Positions 17,812 through 26,408 of a stretch of DNA of 64,000 nucleotides are shown in pieces (positions within the stretch are counted from its first letter, which is position 1; each line of letters begins with the position of its first letter). The DNA comes from Streptomyces fagopyri (lineage in GTDB: Bacteria > Actinomycetota > Actinomycetes > Streptomycetales > Streptomycetaceae). The stretch spans positions 7,564,001-7,628,000 of the forward strand of contig NZ_CP045643.1 in NCBI RefSeq assembly GCF_009498275.1, read 5' to 3'. The position numbers and the translations under genes are program-made. The notes beneath the pieces were generated by a model. It was not told the origin of the DNA. It saw only the letters and a list, made by a program, of their open reading frames with translations, and ran no database searches.

Positions 17812-18982
17812 CCTTCGGGCGGTCGCGCTCGCCCGCGCGCAGCACACCCGCGAACACGGTCAGTCCGCTCGCCAGGATCGTGACCAGTCCGAACGACACC
17901 ACCAGACTGGTCGCCTGGGCCAGCGAGCCGATCGCGCTCGGCGCGACCAGACCCGAGGTGTACGTGATGGTGGCGACGCCCGCGATGGCCTGACTGGGGT
18001 TCGGCCCGGCATGGCCCGCCGCGGCGAAGCAGAGCGGGACGACGACCGCGATCCCGAGGCCCAGCAGGGCGAAGCCGCCCATCGCGACCGCGGGATCGTC
18101 CGCGACGACGACGAGCAGTCCGCCGAGCACGGCGAGGACCCCGCCGGCCCGCACGGTGCGCACCGCGCCGAACCGGTTCACCACGGCGTCGCCCACGAGC
18201 CGGGCCACCGCCATGGTCAGCATGAAGCCGGTCGTCGACGCCGCCGCGAGCCCGGCCGAGGTGCCGAGCTCGTCCTTCAGGTAGACCGCCGACCAGTCCA
18301 GGCTCGCGCCCTCGGCGAACACGGCGCAGAAGCCGATCGCGCCGATGAGCAGCGCGGACTTCGGCGGCAGCGCGAAGCGCGGCGGGGGCACCTCGTCCTC
18401 GGTCGGCCGCAGGTCCAGGACCCACCGGCACGCGGTGAGACCCAGGACGGTCAGGACCCCGGCCGCCAGAACGTGGTGCACGCGCGCGTCCGAACCGAGG
18501 TGTGCCGCGAGGGTGCCGCCCGCCGACCCGACCAGCGCGCCCGCGCTCCACATGCCGTGCAGTCCCGACATGATCGACCTGCCGAGGCGGTTCTCGATCT
18601 CGACGCCGAGCGCGTTCATCGCCACGTCCGCCATGCCCGCCGTCGCCCCGTAGACGAAGAGGGCCAGGCACAGGGTGTAGAGGTTCGGCGCGACGGACGG
18701 CAGGACCAGCGCCAGGGTCCACAGCGAGATCAGCCCGCGCAGCGCGGTCCGCGCGCCGAAGCGGTGGCTGATCCGGCCCGCCAGCGGCATCGCGAGGGAG
18801 GCGCCGACGGCGGGGAACGCCAGGGCCAGCCCGAGCTGGCCCGTGCTGACGGACGCGTGGTCCTGGATCCAGGGCACGCGGGTGGCGAACGAGCCCGTCA
18901 CCGCTCCGTGCACAGCGAACACCGCGGCCACGGCGTACCGGGCCCGCTTCACCTCGCCCAGGTCCTGGACCACATCGCTCAT
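17771..18982 (-). CDS. MFS transporter
   Basis: A 403-residue 12-TM permease with motif A-like GRISHRFGARTALRG after TM2 and LVGDAVVNRFGAVRTVR after TM8. I chose the ATG at 18982 because GGGAGG stands 9 bp before it; an ATG at 19012 adds ten residues but lacks a ribosome binding site. It is divergent from the ROK repressor, with a perfect inverted repeat in between, so it is probably that repressor's target. The pairing suggests a sugar or sugar-like efflux or uptake substrate. Confidence 0.88.
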   Translation of the reverse strand: MSDVVQDLGEVKRARYAVAAVFAVHGAVTGSFATRVPWIQDHASVSTGQLGLALAFPAVGASLAMPLAGRISHRFGARTALRGLISLWTLALVLPSVAPNLYTLCLALFVYGATAGMADVAMNALGVEIENRLGRSIMSGLHGMWSAGALVGSAGGTLAAHLGSDARVHHVLAAGVLTVLGLTACRWVLDLRPTEDEVPPPRFALPPKSALLIGAIGFCAVFAEGASLDWSAVYLKDELGTSAGLAAASTTGFMLTMAVARLVGDAVVNRFGAVRTVRAGGVLAVLGGLLVVVADDPAVAMGGFALLGLGIAVVVPLCFAAAGHAGPNPSQAIAGVATITYTSGLVAPSAIGSLAQATSLVVSFGLVTILASGLTVFAGVLRAGERDRPKVSRPSEAVPGPRP

Positions 18983-19026
18983 CTTTCCCGCCCTCCCGGC
19001 TCCGCTCCCCATGCTGCCGCCGTAAA

Positions 19027-19049
19027 CTATCAGGGACCCTGCCTGATAG
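19027..19049. promoter_or_regulatory. Operator candidate between MFS and ROK genes
   Basis: CTATCAGG-GACCCTG-CCTGATAG is a perfect inverted repeat with 8-bp arms. It overlaps a TAGTTT box that could be the -10 of the MFS gene on the minus strand. More GATAG repeats follow (19045-19061). It is a good candidate ROK repressor site. Confidence 0.6.
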
Positions 19050-19156
19050 ATAGGCGATAGAGAGGCGATGCGAAGACGACGCACCGGCCGTCCGGACCGG
19101 CGGCCGTACGCCACCGGGGCCCGCCTCGGCGGGCCCCGCCGATCTGGGAGGAATCC

Positions 19157-20461
19157 GTGGTCTGGGAAGATCCCGGCATGCCCGCATCCCCGAGCACGGC
19201 CCGGGCCATCAACGACCGGCTCGCCCTGCGGCTGCTGCAGCAGGAGGGCCCGCTGACGGCCGGACAGCTGAAGCAGCTCACGGGCCTGTCCCGGCCCACC
19301 GTCGCCGACCTCGTCGAACGCCTGACCGTCGCCGGACTGATCTCGGTCGTGGGGGAGTCGGGGGAGCAGCGGCGCGGCCCGAACGCCCGGCTGTACGGGA
19401 TCGTCGCGGACCGGGCGCAGCTGGCGGCCCTCGACGTCCGCACCGAGGGCGTCACGGTCGTCGTCGCCGACCTGCTCGGCGCGGAGCTGACGCGGGCGTC
19501 GGTGCCCATCGCGGACGACGCCGGCACGGGACCCGCCGTCGAGCAGGCGGTCGCCCTCGTGGAGCGGGCCGCGAAGGAGGCCGGGGCCGAGCGGCTGCAC
19601 ACCGTCGGCATCGGCGCGCCGGGCCTCATCGACCCGGCCACCGGCGAACTCCGGGACTCCTCCGGCCTGCCCGAATGGCACCGCCTCCTGGTCGCGGCCC
19701 TCCAGGAACGCCTGCCCGCCCGGGTCATCGTCGAGAACGAGACGAACCTCGCCGCCCTCGCCGAACAGCGCGACGGTGCGGCCCGGGACCGGGACACCTT
19801 CGTCCTCCTCTGGCTCGGCCACGGCACCGGTGCGGCCGTCGTCCTCGACGGCAGACTCCGCCGCGGGGCCTCCGGCGGGACCGGCGAGATCGGGTTCCTG
19901 CCGGTTCCGGGCACCGCCACGCTGCCGTCCGCGACGGATTGCGAGGGAGGCTTCCACTCGCTCGCGGGGGGCGCCGCGATCGCCGAACTCGCCGCGGCGC
20001 ACGGGCTGGCGGCGACCGAGTCCCCCGGCGAACCACGGGCGGCGGCGCTGGTGCGCACGGCGGTGACGGCCGTGTCCTCCGCGTCCTCCGCGTCCTCGGC
20101 GTCCACCGCGGACGCCTCGGGCACCGCGGACGCCTCGGACACCGCGTCCTCCGCGGACACCGACCGCTTCCGGTACGACCGTGCGGACCGTTTCCTGTCC
20201 GCCCTCGCCGACCGCCTCGCCGTCGGGGCCGCGTCCGTCGTGGCCGTCCTCGACCCGGGCTGCGTGGTGCTCGGCGGGGAGGTGGGGCAGGCGGGCGGCG
20301 AGGCGCTGGCCGCGCGGGTCGGTGAGCGGCTGGCCCGGATGTCCCCGCTGCCCGCCGAGGTCAGGGCCGGCACGCTGGGCGGAGGCGCGGTGCTGCGCGG
20401 CGCCCTCCTGACCGCCCGGGAGTCGGCCCAGGACGACCTGTTCACGCCGCGTCCGCGGTGA
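19157..20461 (+). CDS. ROK-family transcriptional regulator with a low-complexity insertion
   Basis: 434 residues. Residues ~15-65 form a winged helix (LTAGQLKQLTGLSRPTVADL). The rest is a ROK sugar-kinase fold (GIGAPGLIDPATGELRDSSG, then VENETNLAALAEQ). In kinases the last motif reads ENDxN; here Asp is Glu, and the usual zinc-binding CxCGxxGC cluster is reduced to one Cys. This fits a repressor rather than a kinase. Residues ~304-336 are a Ser/Ala/Thr/Asp-rich repeat tract not expected in the family. The GTG has GGGAGGAA 5 bp upstream. It probably controls the divergent MFS gene. Confidence 0.88.
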   Translation: MVWEDPGMPASPSTARAINDRLALRLLQQEGPLTAGQLKQLTGLSRPTVADLVERLTVAGLISVVGESGEQRRGPNARLYGIVADRAQLAALDVRTEGVTVVVADLLGAELTRASVPIADDAGTGPAVEQAVALVERAAKEAGAERLHTVGIGAPGLIDPATGELRDSSGLPEWHRLLVAALQERLPARVIVENETNLAALAEQRDGAARDRDTFVLLWLGHGTGAAVVLDGRLRRGASGGTGEIGFLPVPGTATLPSATDCEGGFHSLAGGAAIAELAAAHGLAATESPGEPRAAALVRTAVTAVSSASSASSASTADASGTADASDTASSADTDRFRYDRADRFLSALADRLAVGAASVVAVLDPGCVVLGGEVGQAGGEALAARVGERLARMSPLPAEVRAGTLGGGAVLRGALLTARESAQDDLFTPRPR

Positions 20462-20743
20462 CGATCCGCGCCGCCGCCGTACTCGCCCACGGACGTGGGA
20501 CCACGGCCTCCACGGTCTCCGCTGCCGTCCGTGCGTCCGGCCGTCCGCTCGTCCGCCGGCCCGCCCGTCCGTCCGTCCGGAAAGGGCGAAGCCCCGGATT
20601 CGGGGCGGAGTTCGCGGAGGTGCCCGGCGGAGTGTCTCTCCCCGGTGGGGAGACCCGGCGGCGGGGCAAGGGCCTCCGTCACCGCCGCCGGGTCGCTCAG
20701 GGGGCGAGTGGGCCACCTCGGCTTCTGCAAACCTTGATCGCCG
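20462..20743. other. Gap with short GTCCG/GGACG repeats, no gene
   Basis: Between the ROK stop and the orphan promoter I find no convincing gene on either strand. The segment 20535-20581 is a run of GTCC-G tetra/pentanucleotide repeats. A GC-rich hairpin lies around CCGGGG at 20590-20606. In S. coelicolor (from memory) a chitinase gene lies next to ribE; nothing chitinase-like can be read here. Confidence 0.6.
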
Positions 20744-20787
20744 ACCCTAAGAGGACTAGACCAGAGCGTCAATAGGTATGGACCAAT
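20744..20787 (-). promoter_or_regulatory. Orphan chitinase-type promoter with DasR-like site
   Basis: On the minus strand a TTGACG -35 (20772-20767), a 17-bp spacer and a TAGGGT -10 (20749-20744) are visible. The spacer holds TGGTCTAGTCCT, like the DasR operator (dre), and ATTGGTCCATACC lies just upstream of the -35. The arrangement is almost identical to the promoter of the chitinase at 36683-37993. No chitinase follows: the transcript would run antisense into the ROK gene. Confidence 0.7.
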
Positions 20788-20941
20788 ATCCGTATCGCCG
20801 TCAAGCCTACGAGTCCTCAAGGGAGTTGGCCGCCCCCGCGACGACGTGAAAGTCCATCGGGGCCGCCTGTGAGGCACCCCACAGAACTTCACCCGCATGG
20901 GCATGGACAGGGCGTGGCACACTGATGCTGTACCAGAAGCA

Positions 20942-21068
20942 GCGCACTCCGGGGTCGGTGAAAGTCCGAACCGGCGGTTACAGTCCGCGACCCGGTCGCT
21001 TCCAGCGGCCGGTTGACCAGGTGAAATTCCTGGACCGACGGTTAAAGTCCGGATGGGAGGCAGTGCGC
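20942..21068 (+). ncRNA. FMN riboswitch (RFN element)
   Basis: The P1 stem is GCGCACT (20942-20948) with AGTGCGC (21062-21068). Inside are the hallmark RFN blocks GGGGTCGGTGAAAGTCCGAA, CCGGCGGTTA, CAGGTGAAATTCCTGGACCG and ACGGTTAAAGTCCGGATGGG. It lies ~155 bp before ribE in the sense direction. FMN binding should shut off the rib operon. Downstream hairpins around 21069-21100 and TGTCCTGCGGGACA (21109-21122) may form the expression platform. Confidence 0.96.
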
Positions 21069-21223
21069 GGCGGGCGGGCATTCGTGCGCGCCGCCGGTTG
21101 TCGTGACGTGTCCTGCGGGACAGGTCTCCTTTCGGCGTCGTCCCCGGTGCCGTAGTCCGTTTCGATCTGTCGTCATCGACAGGCCCCGGAGTCCGTGCCC
21201 CATGAGGCAGGAGGACCCGGGAA

Positions 21224-21859
21224 GTGTTCACCGGAATCGTCGAAGAGCTGGGTGAGGTCACCGCCGTCGAGAATCTCGACGAGGCCTCTCGCTTCCGCCT
21301 GCGCGGACCCGTCGTCACGCAGGGCGCACAGCACGGCGACTCCATCGCCGTGAACGGAGTCTGTCTCACGGTCGTCGACCACGAAGGCGACGAATTCACC
21401 GCCGACGTCATGGCGGAGACCCTGAAGCGCTCCAGCCTCGGTGCCCTCACCGTCGGCTCCCGCGTCAACCTCGAACGCCCCATGGCCGTGGGCGACCGCC
21501 TCGGCGGACACATCGTCCAGGGGCACGTCGACGGCACCGGCACGGTCCTCGGACGCGAGCCGTCCGAGCACTGGGAGATCGTGAAGATCTCGCTCCCCGC
21601 GGACCTCACCCGCTACGTGGTCGAGAAGGGTTCCATCACCGTCGACGGCATCAGCCTGACGGTCGTCGACGCGGGCCCGGACCACTTCACCGTGAGCCTC
21701 ATCCCCACCACCCTCGACCTGACCACGCTCGGCCGCAAGCAGCCCGGCGACCCGGTCAACCTCGAGGTGGACGTCATCGCCAAGTACGTCGAGCGCCTGC
21801 TCGGCGCGCGGGGCGAGCAGCCGGCCGCACTGCCGGACACCTCCGGGAGCCGGCCGTGA
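21224..21859 (+). CDS. ribE: Riboflavin synthase, alpha subunit
   Basis: 211 residues forming two lumazine-binding repeats. Each starts with a GIVEELG / [15 protein letters not shown] block; NGVCLTVVD and DGISLTVVD are the paired substrate sites. It dismutates two lumazines into riboflavin. The GTG start has AGGAGG 9 bp upstream. It is the first gene under the FMN riboswitch, and its stop overlaps the next start by 4 bp (GTGA). The usual name in Streptomyces is ribE (ribC elsewhere). Confidence 0.95.
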   Translation: MFTGIVEELGEVTAVENLDEASRFRLRGPVVTQGAQHGDSIAVNGVCLTVVDHEGDEFTADVMAETLKRSSLGALTVGSRVNLERPMAVGDRLGGHIVQGHVDGTGTVLGREPSEHWEIVKISLPADLTRYVVEKGSITVDGISLTVVDAGPDHFTVSLIPTTLDLTTLGRKQPGDPVNLEVDVIAKYVERLLGARGEQPAALPDTSGSRP

Positions 21860-22500
21860 ACTGGCTCAACTCCGAGGCGTTCACGCTCTTCGGACAGCAC
21901 ATCAAGTGGTCCGACATGATCGGCAACGTGATCGGTCTGATCGGACTCGCGCTCGGCTGGCGGCGCTCCATCTGGAGCTGGCCCGTACAGCTCCTGTCCG
22001 GCGTCGTCCTGCTCACGGCCTTCGCCTCGGCCCATCTCTCCGGCAGTGCCGGAAAGCAGGTCGTGGTCATCGTCGTCGCCCTGTGGGGCTGGTGGCAGTG
22101 GAACCGCGGCCGGGGCCCGGGCCGGGACGGTGCCGTCGCCGTACGGTTCGCCACCTGGCGCGAGCGCGCCGCCCTGGTGGGCGCTGCGGCCGTCGGCACC
22201 CTCGCGGTCAGCGCCCTGTTCCACGCGTACCCGTCGCTGTCCTGGGACCCCTGGCCGGACGCCTACATCTTCGTCGGCACGGTCATCGCCATGTACGCCC
22301 AGGCGCGCGGCATGGTCGAGTTCTGGTTCGCCTGGCTGCTCGTCGACGTGGTGGGCGTGCCGCTCAACTTCGCCAACGGCTTCGCCTTCTCCGGTTTCGT
22401 CTACGTCGTCTACGGCGCGCTCGTCCTGTGGGGCATGCGCGACTGGTGGCTGCGCTCCCGCAAGGCCGGGCAGCCCGTTCTGGAAGGAGTCCCGGCATGA
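21856..22500 (+). CDS. ribM: PnuC-like vitamin transporter, probably riboflavin (RibM)
   Basis: A 214-residue membrane protein with about seven hydrophobic segments of the PnuC (nicotinamide mononucleotide/riboside) family. [20 protein letters not shown] and [20 protein letters not shown] are typical blocks. It lies inside the riboswitch-controlled rib operon. RibM/PnuX proteins in this position in other actinobacteria transport riboflavin, so that substrate is preferred over nicotinamide riboside. It overlaps both neighbours by 4 bp, so translation is coupled. Confidence 0.85.
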   Translation: MNWLNSEAFTLFGQHIKWSDMIGNVIGLIGLALGWRRSIWSWPVQLLSGVVLLTAFASAHLSGSAGKQVVVIVVALWGWWQWNRGRGPGRDGAVAVRFATWRERAALVGAAAVGTLAVSALFHAYPSLSWDPWPDAYIFVGTVIAMYAQARGMVEFWFAWLLVDVVGVPLNFANGFAFSGFVYVVYGALVLWGMRDWWLRSRKAGQPVLEGVPA

Positions 22501-23834
22501 CCGCCGCCCCCGTCTGGTACAGCACCGGGCATGAACAGGACGTCTCCGACTTCGCGCTCGACCCGGTCGAGAAGGCCATCGCCGACATCGCGGCGGGCCG
22601 GCCGATCGTGGTCGTCGACGACGAGGACCGGGAGAACGAGGGCGACCTCGTCATCGCCGCCGAGAAGGCGACCCCCGAGATCATCGCGTTCATGATGAGC
22701 GAGTGCCGCGGACTCATCTGCGCACCCATGGAGGGCGACGAACTCGACCGCCTCCAGCTCCCGCAGATGGTCGAGAACAACACCGAGTCGATGAGGACGG
22801 CGTTCACGGTCTCGGTGGACGCCTCCGGCGCGCACGGTGTGACCACCGGCATCTCGGCCGCCGACCGCGCCACCACACTGCGGCTGCTGGCCGGGGGCCA
22901 GGCCGGAGCGGGCGACTTCGTACGGCCCGGCCACATCTTCCCGCTGCGTGCCAGGCCCGGCGGCGTCCTCGTCCGCAACGGCCACACCGAGGCGGCCGTC
23001 GACCTGGCCCGGCTCGCCGGCCTGCGACCCGCGGGCGCCATCGTGGAGATCGCGGGGGAGGACGGCCGTATGCTGCGCCTTCCCGAACTGATCCCGTTCG
23101 CCCGCAAGCACGGTCTGACCATCATCTCCATCGAGGACCTGGTCGCCCACCGTCGCTCCACCCAGCTCCCGGCCCCGTTCGGTCAGGCGACGCCCCCGGC
23201 CGGACCCGCGGTCCGCCGCGAGGCCAGGACGCAGCTGCCTACCGCCTTCGGCGAGTTCACGGCGTACGGCTACCACTCCATCGCCGACGGGGTCGAGCAC
23301 GTCGCCCTGGTCCACGGCGAGATCGGCGACGGCGAGGACGTCCTCGTCCGCGTCCATTCCGAGTGCCTGACCGGCGACGTCCTCCACTCGCTGCGCTGCG
23401 ACTGCGGCCCCCAGCTTCAGTCCTCCCTGCAACGCATCCAGGCCGAGGGCCGCGGCATCGTCGTCTATCTGCGCGGGCACGAGGGACGGGGCATCGGCCT
23501 GTTGTCCAAGCTGCGCGCCTACGAGCTCCAGGAACGCGGCCGGGACACCCTCGACGCCAACCTCGAACTCGGACTGCCCGCCGACGCCCGCGACTACGGC
23601 GCGAGCGCGCAGATCCTGGAGGACCTCGGCGTCCACAGCCTGCGTCTGATGACCAACAACCCCGACAAGACCGACGCGCTCGTCCGGCACGGCCTCCGGG
23701 TCACCCGGCGGGAGCCGATGCCCGTCCAGGCGGGCGAACACAACCTCCGCTACCTGCGCACCAAGCGGGACCGGATGGGGCACGACCTGCCCTGGCTGGA
23801 GACGCCCACCGCGTCCGCCTGCGGCAACCAGTGA
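22497..23834 (+). CDS. ribBA: Bifunctional DHBP synthase / GTP cyclohydrolase II
   Basis: 445 residues. Residues ~20-220 are 3,4-dihydroxy-2-butanone-4-phosphate synthase ([16 protein letters not shown], and [15 protein letters not shown] with its catalytic His/Glu). Residues ~240-430 are GTP cyclohydrolase II (zinc motif [47 protein letters not shown]). It makes both precursors of riboflavin. GGAAGGAGT precedes the ATG. All key residues of both halves appear intact. Confidence 0.95.
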   Translation: MTAAPVWYSTGHEQDVSDFALDPVEKAIADIAAGRPIVVVDDEDRENEGDLVIAAEKATPEIIAFMMSECRGLICAPMEGDELDRLQLPQMVENNTESMRTAFTVSVDASGAHGVTTGISAADRATTLRLLAGGQAGAGDFVRPGHIFPLRARPGGVLVRNGHTEAAVDLARLAGLRPAGAIVEIAGEDGRMLRLPELIPFARKHGLTIISIEDLVAHRRSTQLPAPFGQATPPAGPAVRREARTQLPTAFGEFTAYGYHSIADGVEHVALVHGEIGDGEDVLVRVHSECLTGDVLHSLRCDCGPQLQSSLQRIQAEGRGIVVYLRGHEGRGIGLLSKLRAYELQERGRDTLDANLELGLPADARDYGASAQILEDLGVHSLRLMTNNPDKTDALVRHGLRVTRREPMPVQAGEHNLRYLRTKRDRMGHDLPWLETPTASACGNQ

Positions 23835-23871
23835 CACCCGCGGGAGGAGACACCCGCGGAATCCAGTGACC

Positions 23872-24000
23872 GCACAACCCGGTGACAGCGCGACCCAGTG
23901 ACAACGGAGTCCGGAGACAACGGAGTCCGGCGGCACCGGCATCGAGCAGTACCGGCATCGAGCAAACCGGCATCAAGCAACACCGGCACGACCGGCAACA
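23872..24000 (+). repeat. Short direct repeats between ribBA and ribH
   Basis: The gap 23835-24025 is filled with short tandem units: 'ccgcggga' twice near its start, 'acaacggagtccgg' twice (23901-23930), and 'accggcatcgagca' three times with slight changes (23934-23978). It is unusually AC-rich. No gene fits it. Confidence 0.75.
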
Positions 24001-24025
24001 CAGCACAGACGCACTGAGGAGAGAC

Positions 24026-24511
24026 GTGAGCGGCAAGGGTGCACCCGAACTGTCCGTACGCAACTGCGGCGACCTGCGCGTCGCGGTCATCGCGGCACAG
24101 TGGCACGAAAAGGTGATGGACGGCCTCGTGGACGGCGCGCTGCGCGCCCTGCACGAGCTGGGGATCGACGAGCCGACCCTGCTGAGGGTCCCGGGCAGCT
24201 TCGAGCTCCCGGTCGTCGCCAAGGTTCTGGCGGGCCGAGGCTACGACGCCATCGTCGCGCTCGGTGTCGTCATCCGCGGCGGCACGCCCCACTTCGAATA
24301 TGTGTGCCAGGGCGTCACGCAGGGGCTCACCCAGGTCTCCATCGACACCGGCGTCCCCATCGGCTTCGGTGTACTGACCTGTGACACCGAGGAGCAGGCC
24401 CTGGACCGGGCGGGCATCGAGGGCTCCCGTGAGGACAAGGGGCACGAGGCGGTGACGGCCGCCGTGGCGACCGCTACCACGCTGCGCTCAGTATCCGAAC
24501 CCTGGCGCTGA
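24026..24511 (+). CDS. ribH: 6,7-dimethyl-8-ribityllumazine synthase
   Basis: 161 residues. It joins 3,4-dihydroxy-2-butanone 4-phosphate to the pyrimidine intermediate. Typical motifs are [15 protein letters not shown] (aromatic stacking residue W), [31 protein letters not shown] (catalytic His) and [16 protein letters not shown]. The GTG at 24026 has GAGGAGAG upstream. It belongs to the rib operon but is separated from ribBA by 191 bp of repeats, so it may have an extra promoter or lower expression. Confidence 0.94.
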   Translation: MSGKGAPELSVRNCGDLRVAVIAAQWHEKVMDGLVDGALRALHELGIDEPTLLRVPGSFELPVVAKVLAGRGYDAIVALGVVIRGGTPHFEYVCQGVTQGLTQVSIDTGVPIGFGVLTCDTEEQALDRAGIEGSREDKGHEAVTAAVATATTLRSVSEPWR

Positions 24512-24529
24512 GGCACCGGCTCCACCGCG

Positions 24530-24545
24530 TAGGGTGGGCAGCACC
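24530..24545 (+). promoter_or_regulatory. Probable leaderless promoter of hisE
   Basis: TAGGGT at 24530-24535 lies 10 bp before the hisE ATG (24546) and no ribosome binding site is present. The transcript probably starts at or next to the start codon. No clear -35 box is seen. Confidence 0.5.
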
Positions 24546-24818
24546 ATGTCCAAGAAGACGTTCGAGGAGCTCTTCACCGAGCTCCAGCACAAGGCCGCCA
24601 CCGGCGACCCCGCCACCTCCCGCACCGCCGAGCTGGTCGGCAAGGGGGTCCATGCCATCGGCAAGAAGGTCGTCGAAGAGGCCGCAGAGGTCTGGATGGC
24701 CGCCGAGTACGAGGGCAAGGACGCCGCCGCCGAGGAGATCTCCCAGCTCCTCTACCACGTCCAGGTGATGATGGTGGCGCGCGGAATCTCCCTCGACGAC
24801 GTGTACGCCCACCTCTGA
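24546..24818 (+). CDS. hisE: Phosphoribosyl-ATP diphosphatase
   Basis: 90 residues, all-alpha MazG-like fold. It removes diphosphate from phosphoribosyl-ATP in step 2 of histidine synthesis. [14 protein letters not shown], then [15 protein letters not shown] with the metal-binding EExxE, then [14 protein letters not shown] are as expected. The ATG at 24546 is chosen over an in-frame GTG at 24534 because a TAGGGT -10 box overlaps the latter. Followed by hisG after 63 bp. Confidence 0.94.
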   Translation: MSKKTFEELFTELQHKAATGDPATSRTAELVGKGVHAIGKKVVEEAAEVWMAAEYEGKDAAAEEISQLLYHVQVMMVARGISLDDVYAHL

Positions 24819-24881
24819 GCCACGCCCCGCACCCCCCGTACGAACCGACAGACGTACGCACGAACAAAGGAAGCCGACCTC

Positions 24882-25739
24882 ATGCTGCGCATCGCCGTCC
24901 CCAACAAGGGTTCCCTGTCAGGACCTGCGGCGGAGATGCTGCATGAGGCCGGCTACCGGCAGCGCCGGGAGTCCAAGGAGCTCAGGATCGTCGATCCGGG
25001 CAACGAGGTCGAGTTCTTCTACCTCCGCCCCCGCGACATCGCGATCTATGTCTCCTCGGGCCGCCTCGACATCGGCATCACGGGCCGCGACCTGCTCGTC
25101 GACTCCGGAGCGAGGGCGGAGGAGATCCTCCCGCTCGGTTTCGCCCGTTCCACCTTCCGCTTCGCCGGCAAGCCCGGCACCGCCAAGAGCGTCGACGACC
25201 TCGCCGGCCTGACCATCGCCACCTCCTACGAGGGCATCGTCGCGGGCCACCTCGCCGGCAACGGCATCGACGCCTCCGTGGTCCACCTCGACGGCGCCGT
25301 GGAGACCGCGATCGAACTCGGTGTCGCCGAGGTCATCGCGGACGTCGTCGAGACCGGCACCTCGCTGCGCAACGCGGGCCTGGAGGTCTTCGGCGAGCCG
25401 ATCATGAAGTCCGAGGCCGTCGTCGTCCGGCGCGTCGAGGGCGGCACCGACGAGGACACCGAGCCCAAGGTCCAGCAGTTCCTGCGCCGCCTGCAGGGTG
25501 TCCTGGTCGCACGGACGTACGTGATGATGGACTACGACTGCCGCGCCGAGCACCTGGAGCAGGCCGTCGCGCTCACCCCCGGCCTCGAGTCGCCGACCAT
25601 CTCGCCCCTGCACAACGAGGGCTGGGTGGCCGTCCGCGCGATGGTGCCCGCCAAGGAGGCGCAGCGGATCATGGACGACCTGTACGCGCTCGGCGCGCGG
25701 GCCATCCTGACCACGGCCATCCACGCCTGCCGCCTCTGA
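24882..25739 (+). CDS. hisG: ATP phosphoribosyltransferase, long form
   Basis: 285 residues. It catalyses the first committed step of histidine synthesis. Blocks seen are RIAVPNKGSLSGPA, LDIGITGRDLLVDSGA and EVIADVVETGTSLRNAGLEV (the PRPP loop). Residues ~210-285 are the HisG_C regulatory domain (MMDYDC..., TISPLHNEGWVAVRAMV) that binds histidine, so feedback inhibition is expected. AAAGGAAG precedes the ATG. It is 14 bp from the next gene. Confidence 0.95.
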   Translation: MLRIAVPNKGSLSGPAAEMLHEAGYRQRRESKELRIVDPGNEVEFFYLRPRDIAIYVSSGRLDIGITGRDLLVDSGARAEEILPLGFARSTFRFAGKPGTAKSVDDLAGLTIATSYEGIVAGHLAGNGIDASVVHLDGAVETAIELGVAEVIADVVETGTSLRNAGLEVFGEPIMKSEAVVVRRVEGGTDEDTEPKVQQFLRRLQGVLVARTYVMMDYDCRAEHLEQAVALTPGLESPTISPLHNEGWVAVRAMVPAKEAQRIMDDLYALGARAILTTAIHACRL

Positions 25740-25753
25740 GGACCGTCCGAGTC

Positions 25754-26209
25754 ATGTCCCACCTTCCCGAACTCCCCGTCACGTTCCGGCCGTCCCGGAC
25801 CCGGGCGGTCCTGCTCACCGCGGGCGTCTCGATCTTCGTGGTCATCACCACGGTCGCGATGCTCCTGGAGCAGCTCAGCCCGGGGGAGCGCGCCAGCTTC
25901 GTCTTCACCGGCGCGCTGCTGCTCGGCGTCCTCGTGCTGCTGTCCCGGCCCAAGGTCGTCGCCGATGAGAGCGGAGTCACAGTCGTCAACATCGCCGGCA
26001 GCCGGCACCTGGACTGGGCGGAGATCCTCCAGGTCAATCTGCGCCCCGGCGACCCCTGGGTGTTCCTCAACCTCAGTGACGGCACCAGTCTTCCGGCGCT
26101 CGGCATCCAGCCGGGCATCGCCAGACAGCGCGCGATCGACGACGCCCGCACCCTGCGGGCGCTCGCCGAGGCCCGCTCCATCGGCGACCCGGAGCAACAT
26201 CACGGCTGA
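25754..26209 (+). CDS. PH-domain membrane protein
   Basis: 151 residues. Two hydrophobic segments (residues ~20-65) are followed by a bacterial PH-like domain (VVADESGVTVVNIAGSRHLD, then WAEILQVNLRPGDPWVFLNL). It resembles the YdbT/PH family 'DUF' proteins of actinobacteria. Its function is unknown. It is probably co-transcribed with hisE-hisG (14-bp gap). Confidence 0.85.
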   Translation: MSHLPELPVTFRPSRTRAVLLTAGVSIFVVITTVAMLLEQLSPGERASFVFTGALLLGVLVLLSRPKVVADESGVTVVNIAGSRHLDWAEILQVNLRPGDPWVFLNLSDGTSLPALGIQPGIARQRAIDDARTLRALAEARSIGDPEQHHG

Positions 26210-26259
26210 CTCTCGCCCTTCGACCCTGCCCTGCGGGCCCATGTCTTGATTAACCTGTT

Positions 26260-26288
26260 GGCGGAGGCGTTTTCGTTGCGCCTCCGCC
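26260..26288 (+). terminator. Strong hairpin before the CNNM genes
   Basis: GGCGGAGGCG-ttttcgttg-CGCCTCCGCC is a perfect 10-bp stem. It lies 50 bp after the PH-domain gene and 120 bp before the first CNNM gene. It could be the terminator of the his segment or part of a regulatory leader for the CNNM genes. The leader remainder (26289-26408) contains further complementary stretches but matches no riboswitch I know. Confidence 0.6.
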
Positions 26289-26408
26289 ACTGACATGCCA
26301 CCCGGTGTCCAGAGGCCCCCTGCTACCCGAGGAGTGACTCCCTCCAGCGATGGACGGATCGTCCTGTAGTACCTGCGCCGCCCCCTCCCGACCCATCGAG
26401 GCGGCGGC

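Noticed and set aside
20442..20669. Minus-strand 75-codon frame downstream of the orphan chitinase promoter
   Set aside because: Arg/Pro-rich translation made from the GTCCG repeats; not chitinase-like and without a ribosome binding site.
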